In this document: in pieces, positions 30,490-39,533 of the stretch
How the letters are laid out: every line of letters starts with the position of its first letter
Numbering within the stretch: the stretch's first letter is position 1
NCBI RefSeq assembly: GCF_016583565.1
Contig: NZ_NRRF01000027.1
Location: 1-64,000 of the forward strand
DNA length: 64,000 nucleotides
From: Thiocystis violacea
GTDB lineage: Bacteria > Pseudomonadota > Gammaproteobacteria > Chromatiales > Chromatiaceae
Direction: 5' to 3'
The notes under the pieces: model-generated
Database searches by the model: none
Told to the model about the DNA's origin: nothing
Seen by the model: only the letters and a program-made list of their open reading frames with translations
Position numbers and translations under genes: made by a program

Positions 30490-31929
30490 ATGCATTTCGA
30501 CGCCGCCAATCTGGTACCCATCCTGCCGGAGATCACCATCCTGATCACCGCGTGCGTGGTGCTCATGATCGATCTCTATCTCAAGGATCAGGATAAAGGG
30601 CTCAATCACACCCTGACGCTGGTCGGAATCGCGATTGCGATCGCCTTGACCGGGGCCGTGGGGGGCGGCGAGGCCCAGGTCTTCTTCGACGGCAATCTCG
30701 TCCGCGATGCGCTGAGCGATCTGCTCAAGGGCTCGGTTCTTATCGTGAGCCTCCTCGCCTTCGTCTATGTCCGCGCCTGGCTGCAGGATCGCGGCATGCT
30801 GGTCGGCGAGTTCTATGTGCTGGGTCTTCTGGCGATCCTTGGCATGCTCATCATGATCTCGGCCAACAGCTTCCTGCCGCTCTATCTCGGGCTGGAGCTG
30901 CAGGCCCTGTCGCTCTATGCCTTGGTCGCCTTCGATCGTGACTCGCCGAAGGGCGCTGAAGCGGCCATGAAGTACTTCGTCCTGGGCGCCCTGGGCTCGG
31001 GCATGCTGCTCTATGGCATCTCCATGATCTATGGCGCGACCGGCTCCATCGAGTTCGCGCCCGTGGCGCAGGCGGTGTCCGAGCAGGGCATGTCGAACAA
31101 GGTGCTGGTGTTCGGCATCGCCTTCCTGGTGATTGGCATCGGATTCAAGTTCGGTGCCGTACCCTTCCACATGTGGGTGCCGGACATCTATGAAGGCGCG
31201 CCGACCCCGGCGGTTCTCATCCTGGGCAGCGCGCCCAAGATCGCCGCCTTCGCGCTCGCGGTCCGCATGCTGGTCGACGGTCTGAGCGGCCTGCACGCGG
31301 ACTGGCATCAGATGCTGGTGATCCTTGCCGTGCTCTCCATGGGACTGGGTAATCTGGTCGCGATCGCCCAGTCGAACATCAAGCGCATGCTGGCCTACTC
31401 GACCATCTCGCATGTGGGCTTCATCTTTCTCGGACTGCTCGCGGGGTCCGCGCAGGGCTATGCCTCGGCGATGTTCTACTCCATCGTCTATGCGGTGATG
31501 GCCGCGGGTGCCTTCGGCATCCTGCTGATCCTGAGCCGTGAGGGCTTCGACGCGGAGCGCCTGGAGGACCTCAAGGGGCTCAACGATCGCGATTCCTGGT
31601 ACGCCGCCATGATGGCCTTGATCATGTTCTCCATGGCCGGTGTGCCGCCGACCGTCGGTTTCATGGCCAAGCTGCTGGTGTTGGAGGCTGTCGTGCGGAT
31701 CGACATGGTGTGGCTCGCGCTGGTCGCCGTCTTCTTCTCCATCATCGGCGCCTTCTACTACCTGCGGGTGGTCAAGTTCATCTACTTCGACAAGGCGGCA
31801 GACGATGCCCCCGCACTCTCGACCACCGGCGGCGTGCGTGTCGCCATGTCCATCAACGGGCTCGCGCTGCTGGTGCTCGGGCTCTTCCCCGCAGCCCTGC
31901 TGACGCTCTGTCAAGCGGCCTTCGCCTGA
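30490..31929 (+). CDS. nuoN: NADH-quinone oxidoreductase subunit N
   Basis: The 479-residue proximal antiporter-like pump closes the operon. ATG at 30490 was chosen because it opens the first conserved helix (LVPILPEITILITACVVLM). Pump signatures include LPLYLGLELQALSLYAL with its glutamate and FKFGAVPFHMWVPDIYEGAP near residue 220. Length matches the family. Confidence 0.98.
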   Translation: MHFDAANLVPILPEITILITACVVLMIDLYLKDQDKGLNHTLTLVGIAIAIALTGAVGGGEAQVFFDGNLVRDALSDLLKGSVLIVSLLAFVYVRAWLQDRGMLVGEFYVLGLLAILGMLIMISANSFLPLYLGLELQALSLYALVAFDRDSPKGAEAAMKYFVLGALGSGMLLYGISMIYGATGSIEFAPVAQAVSEQGMSNKVLVFGIAFLVIGIGFKFGAVPFHMWVPDIYEGAPTPAVLILGSAPKIAAFALAVRMLVDGLSGLHADWHQMLVILAVLSMGLGNLVAIAQSNIKRMLAYSTISHVGFIFLGLLAGSAQGYASAMFYSIVYAVMAAGAFGILLILSREGFDAERLEDLKGLNDRDSWYAAMMALIMFSMAGVPPTVGFMAKLLVLEAVVRIDMVWLALVAVFFSIIGAFYYLRVVKFIYFDKAADDAPALSTTGGVRVAMSINGLALLVLGLFPAALLTLCQAAFA

Positions 31930-31992
31930 AGCGGCGCATTCCCCGCCGGTCGGCGGATCGGCCGGCGCTGCCCGTCTTGGCCGTGGTCGCCA

Positions 31993-32014
31993 CCGCTGAC
32001 TGCCGCGTCAGCGG
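31993..32014 (+). other. Hairpin after nuoN
   Basis: A perfect 8-bp stem (CCGCTGAC / GTCAGCGG) with a six-base loop lies 64 bp past the nuoN stop. It has no T-run, so if it helps end nuo transcription it would act with Rho or only protect the mRNA end. Confidence 0.4.
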
Positions 32015-32120
32015 CGACGCGCGGGGCAGGGCTAGGGCTCACCCGTGAGTTGTGTCCCAATAGCCGCGCAAGCTACCATGCCCATGTTCGTTCTACGCCT
32101 TCGATAAGTGGAGTTGGAGC

Positions 32121-32996
32121 ATGTTTCGCGGCAGCATCGTTGCGCTCGTTACACCCATGCATGCAGATGGGGAGGTCGATGACGCGAGCCTGAAACGTCT
32201 CGTCGATTTTCATGTCGCCGAAGGGACCACCGCCATCGTCTCGGTCGGGACCACCGGCGAGTCGGCGACTCTCGACGAGGACGAGCATTGCGCCGTCATT
32301 CGCCGAACCGTCGAGCTGGCGGCTGGCCGCATCCCAGTCATCGCCGGCACTGGCGCCAACGCGACCCGCGAGGCCATCGTCCTCACGCGCTGCGCCAAGA
32401 ACGCCGGTGCCGATGCCGCGCTCTTGGTCACGCCCTATTACAACAAGCCGACCCAAGAAGGCCTCTACCTGCATCACAAGGCCATCGCCGAGGCGGTGGA
32501 TATCCCGCAGATCCTCTATAACGTGCCTGGCCGCACGGCCTGCGACATGCTCCCGAGCACGGTGGCGCGACTCGCCCGGATCGCTGGTATCGTGGGCGTC
32601 AAGGAGGCGACCGGCGACCTCAGCCGCGTCAAGGCGATCCGCGAGAGCTGTGGTGATGGCTTCGCCATCTACAGCGGCGACGACGCATCGGCCTGCGAGT
32701 CGATGCTGCGCGGCGCCGATGGCGTCATCTCGGTCACCTCCAATCTCGCCCCGCGCCAGATGCAGGCCATGTGTGAGGCGGCCTTGAACGGCGACCGCGA
32801 GCGGGCGTTGGCCATCAATCTGACCCTAGAGCCCCTGCACCGCGACCTCTTCGTCCAGTCGAATCCCATTCCCGTGAAATGGGCGGTCGCCGAGCTGGGC
32901 CTGTGCTCCAAGGGGATTCGTCTTCCGCTGACCTGGCTGAGTGACGACTGTCACGACCGCGTCCGGCAGGCCATGGCGCGTGCCGGCCTGCTCTGA
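32121..32996 (+). CDS. dapA: 4-hydroxy-tetrahydrodipicolinate synthase
   Basis: The 291-residue aldolase condenses pyruvate with aspartate semialdehyde, the first committed step to lysine and diaminopimelate. The Schiff-base lysine is Lys161 in GVKEATGD, with Tyr133 in YNVPGRT and the GTTGE loop near residue 43. TTGGAGC just before the ATG is a weak ribosome site. bamC follows after 51 bp, an arrangement shared with many gammaproteobacteria. Confidence 0.97.
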   Translation: MFRGSIVALVTPMHADGEVDDASLKRLVDFHVAEGTTAIVSVGTTGESATLDEDEHCAVIRRTVELAAGRIPVIAGTGANATREAIVLTRCAKNAGADAALLVTPYYNKPTQEGLYLHHKAIAEAVDIPQILYNVPGRTACDMLPSTVARLARIAGIVGVKEATGDLSRVKAIRESCGDGFAIYSGDDASACESMLRGADGVISVTSNLAPRQMQAMCEAALNGDRERALAINLTLEPLHRDLFVQSNPIPVKWAVAELGLCSKGIRLPLTWLSDDCHDRVRQAMARAGLL

Positions 32997-33047
32997 GGTG
33001 TCCGGAGCTGGGCGGCAAGCTGGGTGATTACTTCCACTGAGAGACCT

Positions 33048-34238
33048 ATGACTCCTAGACCAGGCTTGAAGGCCGTTATGCGGCTAGCGGCGCTCCTCCT
33101 GCTCGGCCAGCTCCTGGGCTGCGGCTCGAGCACGATCAGCGACGCCTTGCCGGATCAGCGCCTTGTCTACAAGAAGCAACGTGAGGCGGTCAATAATCTT
33201 GAGATCCCGCCGGACCTGACCTCCGGGACCTACAACGACGCCCTGGATATTCCGGAGGGCGGGGTGCCGACAACCTTCTCCGAGTATTCCGGTAGCCGCG
33301 CCCAGCGTCAGCGCGTCGCGGCGAGCGGGGACGTGCTTCCCGACCTGCCCAATGTCGAGTTGAAACGCCGCGGGAATGATCGTTGGATCGAGGCGCAGGC
33401 ATCGCCTCAAGCGGTCTGGCCGAAGGTGATCGCCTTCTGGCGGGAGCAGGGCATCCTGCTGGTCGAGCAGAATCCGACGGTGGGGCTGATGCGAACCGAT
33501 TGGCTGGACAACCGCGCGGAGATTCGCAAGGACTTCATCACCCGCATGGTCAGCAAGGTGATCGAGGGCGCCTATTCGACCTCGACCCGTGACCAATACA
33601 GCCTGCGGATCGAAGAGGGGCTGAAGGCCGGCACCACCGACATCCACATGACGCATCGCGGGATGGAGGAAAAGCTGGTGCCGGATGGGATCGGCGACAG
33701 CAGCCGAACCATTTGGGAGCCGAGCGGCAGCGACACGGAGAAGGAAGCGGAGATGCTCCGGCGTCTCATGGTCTACCTGGGCGCGTCGCAGCAACGCGCC
33801 TCCGCTGGCTTGACGGGTACGGAGAGCGCACCGGCCGCTCCGAGTTCGCGCCTGGTGAGCGAGGGCGGCGGTCAGGTCATTTTGATCCCCGAGGAATACC
33901 GCAGCGCCTGGCGCAGGACCGGTCTCGCGCTGGATCGCGCCGGTTTTGCCGTCGAAGACCGCGACCAGAGCACGGGCGTCTACTACGTGCGTTATGCCGG
34001 GAACGAAGGGCGTGGCGGACCCGAGGGTGGGCCGCCGTCTGGCGAGAAGAAACGCGGGCTGATGTCGCGGATGGCGTTCTGGCGCAAGGACGACCTGGAC
34101 AAGGTGCGCAAGTACCAGATCAAGGTCACAGGCAACGAGACGGAATCTCGCGTGCGCGTCCTCGATGATCAAGGCAATCCAGAGCAGTCAGCGAATGCGC
34201 AGCGCATTCTGGGGCTCTTGCAGGATCAGATGCGTTGA
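33048..34238 (+). CDS. bamC: Outer membrane protein assembly factor BamC (NlpB-like lipoprotein)
   Basis: The 396-residue lipoprotein is a non-essential part of the BAM complex that folds beta-barrel proteins into the outer membrane. The N-terminus has a hydrophobic stretch and the lipobox LLGC near residue 25, giving a lipidated cysteine. After it comes a flexible stretch with LEIPPDL, the conserved segment that contacts BamD. Two helix-grip domains follow (about residues 100-220 and 270-396), as in the family. ATG at 33048 was preferred to an upstream GTG because it has GAGAG before it and gives a normal signal. It follows dapA, as in E. coli. Confidence 0.9.
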   Translation: MTPRPGLKAVMRLAALLLLGQLLGCGSSTISDALPDQRLVYKKQREAVNNLEIPPDLTSGTYNDALDIPEGGVPTTFSEYSGSRAQRQRVAASGDVLPDLPNVELKRRGNDRWIEAQASPQAVWPKVIAFWREQGILLVEQNPTVGLMRTDWLDNRAEIRKDFITRMVSKVIEGAYSTSTRDQYSLRIEEGLKAGTTDIHMTHRGMEEKLVPDGIGDSSRTIWEPSGSDTEKEAEMLRRLMVYLGASQQRASAGLTGTESAPAAPSSRLVSEGGGQVILIPEEYRSAWRRTGLALDRAGFAVEDRDQSTGVYYVRYAGNEGRGGPEGGPPSGEKKRGLMSRMAFWRKDDLDKVRKYQIKVTGNETESRVRVLDDQGNPEQSANAQRILGLLQDQMR

Positions 34239-34365
34239 TCCTGTAAAAAGCGGCTGATGCCGGAACGAGCCGCCAACGCTGGGTCTTGTCGTGGCATCGC
34301 GTTCGATTCCATTGCGTCTGCTCCCCTGCTAAGGATCTGTCAATCAATGGTTTCCCGCTTTTCTG

Positions 34366-34554
34366 GTCACGAAGCTCCAGCTTCGTGACCTCAGCGATGA
34401 AGCTCTGCTTCACGACGTCGGCGGCTTCCGGTCCTTGATTGGCTCGATCCAGTCGCTGATCCTCGAGCTCGCGAAGCGGAGCCTCGTCTCGCGGATGACG
34501 AAGCTGGAGCTTCGTCACCAGGCTCGAATCGGGACGTAGACGATGGACAGTTCT
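34366..34554. repeat. Cluster of REP-like palindromes between bamC and nfsA
   Basis: Bases 34366-34389 form a near-perfect palindrome (GTCACGAAGCT...AGCTTCGTGAC). A related palindrome lies at 34495-34517 (TGACGAAGCTGGAGCTTCGTCA) and a weaker one near 34396-34415. The cluster ends at 34524-34554 with a sequence that recurs inverted at 7042-7073. The surrounding 400-bp gap (34239-34639) has no gene. Confidence 0.7.
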
Positions 34555-34639
34555 CACGCGATAACCGATCCAAGCGCGACGCGACATGGTGCCACGTGGC
34601 TCTGGGTTCTCCGTGCCAAGCTGTCGCCCGAGTAAACAG

Positions 34640-35401
34640 ATGGTGATCGATCGACTGCAATCCGCATCCTCTGCCGTCATCGCGCAACAGCTTGCGCACC
34701 GTTCCATCCGCGCCTTCACCGAGGTGCCCATCGCCCGCGAGATCCTGGAAGCCCTCATCAGGGCCGGTCAGGCCGCGGCGACCTCTAGCTTCGTTCAGGC
34801 GTATTCCGTCATCCGCGTGACCAGGCCGGAGGTCCGGCAGGCCATTGCGGCTCTGGCTGGCGGCCAGGTCTGGGTCGAGCAGGCGGCCGAATTCCTGGTC
34901 TATTGCGCGGACCTGCGGCGTGGCGATCTGGCTTGCCGGCAAGCCGGGTTGGGCGCTCTCGAGGGCTATGTCGAGCATGGCCTGGCGGCTGTCGTCGACG
35001 TCGCACTCATGGCGCAGAACGTCTTGCTTGCCGCCGAGTCGCTGGGGTTGGGTGGTGTCTTCATCGGCGGGATTCGCAACGATCTGCCGCGCGTTGCCGA
35101 GCTGCTCGAGATTCCCGAGAGGGTCGTCCCTGTCTTCGGGATGTGCCTTGGTTGGCCTGCCGATTCGCCGGAGCAGAAACCGCGCATGCCGATGGATCTG
35201 ATCCTGCATCAGGAGATCTACCAGGAGCCGAGCGAGCAGGCCCTTCGGGACTATGATCGCCTGATGTCGGATTACTACCAGACGCGCGCGTCGAACCGCA
35301 AGCAAGGGGTCTGGTCCGAAGCGACGGCCAAGGCCCTCCAAGGTAAGAAACGTCCCGGTATCCTCGCCTTTCTGCGGCGCCAGGGCTTCTTCCTTCGATA
35401 A
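34640..35401 (+). CDS. nfsA: Oxygen-insensitive NADPH nitroreductase
   Basis: The 253-residue FMN enzyme of the NfsA/FRP type performs two-electron reduction of nitroaromatics and quinones with NADPH. Family features include HRSIRAFTEVPI near residue 19, SSFVQAYSVIRV near residue 49, the long GLGGVFIGGIRN segment and the GMCLGWPAD motif. The C-terminal region with the basic residues that bind NADPH (QTRASNRKQGVW) is present. ATG at 34640 was chosen as it opens the conserved domain. It is convergent with lutC. Confidence 0.9.
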   Translation: MVIDRLQSASSAVIAQQLAHRSIRAFTEVPIAREILEALIRAGQAAATSSFVQAYSVIRVTRPEVRQAIAALAGGQVWVEQAAEFLVYCADLRRGDLACRQAGLGALEGYVEHGLAAVVDVALMAQNVLLAAESLGLGGVFIGGIRNDLPRVAELLEIPERVVPVFGMCLGWPADSPEQKPRMPMDLILHQEIYQEPSEQALRDYDRLMSDYYQTRASNRKQGVWSEATAKALQGKKRPGILAFLRRQGFFLR

Positions 35402-35437
35402 CCCTAGATCCGGCCGTCTGTTCAAGGTCGCGGCTGG

Positions 35438-36079
35438 CTAGCGGATCAGCAGGATCAGCCTCTCCGGACCATGGACGCCATAGGCCAGTGTTTGCTCGAT
35501 GTCGGCGGACTTCGACGGCCCCGAGATGAGCAGCGCATTGGTCGGCATCTGCGCTGCCCAGCGCTCTTCGACCATGAGTGCATGCAGGGTGGAGACGATC
35601 TGTCGCCGTTCGAGCAGGACGCAATGGATCGGTGGGACGAGAGAGAGCAGCCGCGGCTCCGCCGGGGTGGGCCAGAGCACCAGCGAGCCCGTCTCGGCGA
35701 TGCCCGCCCGGGCGCTGGTGAAGCTGGCATCGGCCTCGTCGAATAGCCTGTCACGGGTTGTCTCGATCGAGCCTTCCCACGCCACCAGCTCCGGCGCGCT
35801 GTCCGGCCAGCCGGCGGTGAGTTCGCCGGTCAGGGGCCCCTTGGCGCCGTAGTAGAGGCGACGGGCGCTGGCCCGCGTGAGTTCTTCGGCGAGGCGCTGG
35901 GGCCATGCGTCGTCGACACGATGGACCTCGGTCCGCACGGCCTGCATCATCTGCTCGAGTCGATCGACGGCCTCCTCCTGAGACCATTCGAAGCGTCTGA
36001 CCGGTATTGCGGGGGCGCGGCCCTTCGCCGCGGCATGGACACGCAACCCCTGGAGGATGCGACGGCGTGCGTCAGTCAT
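35438..36079 (-). CDS. lutC: Lactate utilization protein C-like (LUD domain)
   Basis: The 213-residue LUD-domain protein belongs to the LutABC system for L-lactate oxidation with iron-sulfur proteins. The second half shows the LUD pattern, with AGIAETGSLVLWPTPAEPRLLSLVPPIH (quoted in part: AETGSLVL, then SLVPPIHCVLL), and the ending GPSKSADIEQTLAYGVHGPE. The ATG at 36079 overlaps the lutB end by eight bases, which decides the start and shows coupled translation. No lutA lies downstream; the next gene is convergent. Confidence 0.88.
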   Translation of the reverse strand: MTDARRRILQGLRVHAAAKGRAPAIPVRRFEWSQEEAVDRLEQMMQAVRTEVHRVDDAWPQRLAEELTRASARRLYYGAKGPLTGELTAGWPDSAPELVAWEGSIETTRDRLFDEADASFTSARAGIAETGSLVLWPTPAEPRLLSLVPPIHCVLLERRQIVSTLHALMVEERWAAQMPTNALLISGPSKSADIEQTLAYGVHGPERLILLIR

Positions 36080-37466
36080 TGGCGAGACCCTCCTCACGGA
36101 CCAGGGCGTGCAGGGAACGTGGTGCGATCCGTGGGGCGGTGCGCGTTCTGTTCCAGGGGCGGATGGACAGCCCGACCAGTCCGCGCATGCGCCTGATGAT
36201 CCAGGTGACGCGGCGGTAGAGTGCCGGATGCGCGTGCGCTGTCGCCCAGGCGCGCCAGATGAACCCCTCGATCCGAATGCCGGTGCCTTTCCCGCGCTGG
36301 GCTTCGGCGTGCTCGAAGCGGAGTCGGTTCAACAGCTGCGGGATGGGGATGCGCACCGGGCAGACCGCGCTGCAGGCACCGCAGAGCGTCGAGGCTTGCG
36401 CCAGCTCCCCCTGGCGCTCGAGACCTTGGAGCTGGGGCTCGAGAATCGACCCGATCGGGCCTGGATAGACGGTGCCATAGCCGTGTCCGCCGATGCGCAC
36501 GTAGACAGGACAGTGATTCATGCAGGCCGCGCAGCGGATGCAGCGCAGGGTCGCGCGCAGCTGAGGGTCGGCGTGGATGCCTGAGCGGCCATTGTCGAGC
36601 AGGACCAAATGGACCTCGCGCGGCCCGTCGCGCTCATCGGGTTTGCGCGGACCGCTGATCATGTTCACGTAGGTCGTGATCGGTTGACCCGTGGCGCTGC
36701 GTGTCAGCAAGGTCAGGAGGGGGGCTAGATGCTCCAGACGGGCGATGACCTTCTCGATGCCGGTGATCGCGATATGCACATCCGGCGCCGTGGTGCTCAG
36801 TCGCCCGTTCCCCTCGTTCTCGACCAGGCAGAGCGTGCCCGTCTCGGCGACCGCGAAGTTGACACCCGAGAGTCCGATGCGCGTGCCCTTGAAGCGCTCT
36901 CGCATGACGCGCCGCGCCAGGGCCGTCAGGCGCTCGATCTCCTCGGTATAGGGCTCGTCCGGATAGTGGCGGCTGAACAGCGCGGCGATCTCGCGCCTAT
37001 CCTTGTGGACCGCCGGGGCGACGATGTGTGAGGGATGCTCCTGGGCGAGCTGGATGATGAGCTCGCCCAGGTCGGTCTCGATCGGCTCGATGCCGTGCGC
37101 GCTCAGGCAGTCGTTGAGCCCGATCTCCTCCGAGACCATGGACTTGCCCTTGATGACCGCCTTGCCGCCATGGCCTTGGATGATCGTCAGGATGATCGCG
37201 TTCGCCTCGGCGGCATCCCGCGCCCAGTGCACCTGAATGCCATTGGCGGCGCAGCGGCCTTCCAGCGCCTCCAGCAGCTCGGGAAGATTGGCCAATGCAT
37301 GATCGCGGATCGCCTCGCCCTGATCGCGCAGCCGTTCCAGCTCCTCGACGTCGGGAAAGGCCGCGCGCCGTTTAAGGATGAGACCATCCATGGCGCGGCG
37401 GATGTTGGCGCGGACGCGATCCCTGCCGAGGGCCTGGGTGGCGCGGACACGAAGCTCGGTGCGCAT
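36072..37466 (-). CDS. lutB: Lactate utilization iron-sulfur protein B-like
   Basis: The 464-residue protein combines an N-terminal LUD domain (AETGTLCLVENEGNGR near residue 210) with a ferredoxin-like part holding CIRCAACMNHCP and CGACSAVCPVRIP (around residues 300-370), for two [4Fe-4S] clusters. A C-terminal helical tail completes the family. The chosen ATG has GGGAGA nine bases upstream; earlier in-frame ATGs lack spacing. It belongs with LutC in oxidation of L-lactate to pyruvate. The LutA subunit, normally first in the operon, is absent, with a divergent gene upstream. Confidence 0.92.
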   Translation of the reverse strand: MRTELRVRATQALGRDRVRANIRRAMDGLILKRRAAFPDVEELERLRDQGEAIRDHALANLPELLEALEGRCAANGIQVHWARDAAEANAIILTIIQGHGGKAVIKGKSMVSEEIGLNDCLSAHGIEPIETDLGELIIQLAQEHPSHIVAPAVHKDRREIAALFSRHYPDEPYTEEIERLTALARRVMRERFKGTRIGLSGVNFAVAETGTLCLVENEGNGRLSTTAPDVHIAITGIEKVIARLEHLAPLLTLLTRSATGQPITTYVNMISGPRKPDERDGPREVHLVLLDNGRSGIHADPQLRATLRCIRCAACMNHCPVYVRIGGHGYGTVYPGPIGSILEPQLQGLERQGELAQASTLCGACSAVCPVRIPIPQLLNRLRFEHAEAQRGKGTGIRIEGFIWRAWATAHAHPALYRRVTWIIRRMRGLVGLSIRPWNRTRTAPRIAPRSLHALVREEGLAND

Positions 37467-37677
37467 GTGGATCATCTCCCCTGCTCTGATCAAGGCGCGG
37501 CGGCATGCGCTTGGCAAGCGGCCTGACCTGGAGAGGATGTGCGCTCATGTGTCCGCGCGCAAGTTCTCGGTCTCGCGGGTGAGACCTGCCGCGTTGGCTC
37601 GGTGCTTTCGAATGCGGGTGCTTTCGAATGCTATAGTTTGAGCTTTCCAATGTCCGCCATCCCTGGAGGCCAGTCCC

Positions 37678-38265
37678 ATGGCTGCGAAAAAGATACTGAT
37701 GCTGGTCGGCGACTATGTCGAAGACTATGAGGCGATGGTCCCCTTCCAGATGTTGCAGATGGTCGGTCACGCCGTTCATGCGGTCTGCCCCGGCAAGCTG
37801 CCCGGCGAGCATGTCCGCACGGCCATCCATGACTTCGAGGGCGATCAGACCTACAGCGAGAAACCCGGCCACAATTTCGCCATCAATGCGGACTTCGCGA
37901 CGGTCGACCCCTCGAAGTATGACGCCCTGGTCATCCCGGGCGGACGTGCTCCGGAGTACCTCAGGCTGAACCCCAGGGTGATCGAGATCGTCCGGCACTT
38001 TGCGGCGGGCGACAAGCCCATCGCCTCCATCTGCCATGGGCAGCAGATCCTGGCGGCCGCTGGCGTGCTAGAGGGGAAGCGCTGCACGGCCTACCCGGCG
38101 GTGCGTCCTGAACTCGAGGCGGCCGGCGGCACCTGGTGCGAGGTCAACGAGGCCGTCTCCAACGCGTACTCCGACGGCAAGCTGGTGACGGCCCCTGCCT
38201 GGCCCGCGCATCCGGAATGGATCCGCAAATTCCTCGAGGTTCTGGGAACCCGGATCGAGGCCTGA
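37678..38265 (+). CDS. DJ-1/PfpI family protein
   Basis: The 195-residue alpha/beta protein has the class I glutamine amidotransferase-like fold. The nucleophile elbow [10 protein letters not shown] carries the conserved cysteine (near residue 118) followed by His, and the acidic partner Glu lies in DYVEDYEAM near residue 15. [15 protein letters not shown] marks the oxyanion strand. Related proteins act as stress-linked hydrolases, glyoxalase III-type enzymes or chaperone-like proteins, and the substrate cannot be told. The next gene starts seven bases later, so they are likely cotranscribed. Confidence 0.9.
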   Translation: MAAKKILMLVGDYVEDYEAMVPFQMLQMVGHAVHAVCPGKLPGEHVRTAIHDFEGDQTYSEKPGHNFAINADFATVDPSKYDALVIPGGRAPEYLRLNPRVIEIVRHFAAGDKPIASICHGQQILAAAGVLEGKRCTAYPAVRPELEAAGGTWCEVNEAVSNAYSDGKLVTAPAWPAHPEWIRKFLEVLGTRIEA

Positions 38266-38272
38266 AACACGG

Positions 38273-38701
38273 ATGCGTCAGCGGGTTTTCGTCTATGGCA
38301 CCTTGCTGCGGGGAGAGGTCAACCATCACCTCCTGGAGGGTGCCGAGCGGCTTGGCGAGTTCCGCACCCTGCCTTGCTACAGGCTCTTCCTGCTCGGCGC
38401 TTATCCGGGCTTGATCAGGGGCGGTCGCAGCAGGATCGTCGGAGAGGTGTATGCGGTGGACAGCGCCTGCTTGCGCGGGCTGGATCGGCTCGAGGAGTAT
38501 CCCGCGCTCTATGATCGGCAGCACATCCAGACGCCGTACGGGCGTGCCTGGATCTATGTCTACCGCGGCGGGCTGGACGGGCGTCCAGTCATTCGCGGCG
38601 GCGACTGGCGCGCCTTCGCCGCGGATCCCGCGTCGCTGCGCGCGGCGGGTGTGCGTGCCGCTCGCGATGCCAAGACCTACGCCTGGGGTCGCGCGGCTTG
38701 A
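38273..38701 (+). CDS. Gamma-glutamylcyclotransferase-like (AIG2/GGACT) protein
   Basis: The 142-residue small barrel begins QRVFVYGTLLRGEVNHHLL, the YGTLxxG loop of the family, and has the catalytic Glu in DRLEEYPALYDR near residue 78. Members release 5-oxoproline from gamma-glutamyl or epsilon-lysyl amides. Next to a DJ-1 protein it may deal with glutathione-derived adducts, but that is inference. It is odd that the window also has a HyuA/oxoprolinase-type protein, which could use 5-oxoproline, though far away. Confidence 0.85.
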   Translation: MRQRVFVYGTLLRGEVNHHLLEGAERLGEFRTLPCYRLFLLGAYPGLIRGGRSRIVGEVYAVDSACLRGLDRLEEYPALYDRQHIQTPYGRAWIYVYRGGLDGRPVIRGGDWRAFAADPASLRAAGVRAARDAKTYAWGRAA

Positions 38702-38946
38702 GCCGACGGCTGGGCGGTGGTCGCCGCCCCTGGATGCATGGGAGCGATGCAGGAGATCGATCGGATGCCCGATGCGCGCTCAGGCAGCCTTATCATCCGC
38801 GCACCAGTCCATCATTCGAGGCGGGTCATCGATGGGTTCTGCCTCGATTCCAGCAGACGTCTGCGCGATTTCATGCCGATGGCCGTCCGCCGAGGCGGCA
38901 CGCTGACGCATTCTCGACCGACAGATGACAGCAACCGGGAGACAGC

Positions 38947-39408
38947 ATGTCCGAAGAAGGCCGTTTCACGATTCACCTGGAGCAGCAGGAAGGCTTCCAG
39001 ATCAATGTGGCGTTCGACTGGAAGCGGGCGGCGGACCTGCTCATGGACGAGCCGCCGCCGCTCGGCGAGCAGCAGGGGCCCAACGCCTCGCGTGTGCTGG
39101 CCGCCGCCGCCGCCAACTGCCTGGGCGCCAGTCTCCTCTACTGCGTCTTCAAGGAAGAGCCGCCGGAGAATTGTCTCAAGGCCGAGGCCACCTGCATCAT
39201 GATTCGCAACGAGCGCAAGCGCCTGCGCATCGGCGGTCTGGAGATTCGGCTTATCCTTGCCGATGTCGTCAAGGAGTCCGCCCGCTTCGCACGCTGCAAG
39301 ACGCTCTTCGAGGACTTCTGCGTGGTGTCGGCCAGCATTCGGCAGGGTGTCCCGATGAAGGTGACGGTGGTCGATCAGGCGGGCGATATACTCCACAGCT
39401 CCGAGTAG
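38947..39408 (+). CDS. OsmC family protein
   Basis: The 153-residue protein has the OsmC/Ohr fold. The two cysteines of the family are seen in AAANCLGASLL (near residue 58) and FEDFCVVSASIRQGVP (near residue 123). Members reduce organic hydroperoxides or serve unknown roles in stress. The N-terminal half is more acidic than Ohr, so it is of the broader OsmC group. GGGAGACAGC stands before the ATG. A 245-bp non-coding gap precedes it. Confidence 0.88.
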   Translation: MSEEGRFTIHLEQQEGFQINVAFDWKRAADLLMDEPPPLGEQQGPNASRVLAAAAANCLGASLLYCVFKEEPPENCLKAEATCIMIRNERKRLRIGGLEIRLILADVVKESARFARCKTLFEDFCVVSASIRQGVPMKVTVVDQAGDILHSSE

Positions 39409-39533
39409 CCGGGGTGTCGAGAGCTCGGGCAGGGCGCGGTCATGGATCCCGCCGCGCCCCTTGCACGGCCGAGGAGCAGGGCTTCAAGGGGCTGGATGAC
39501 CGCGCTTTGGCCACCCGGTGCGCGGGAACCGAC

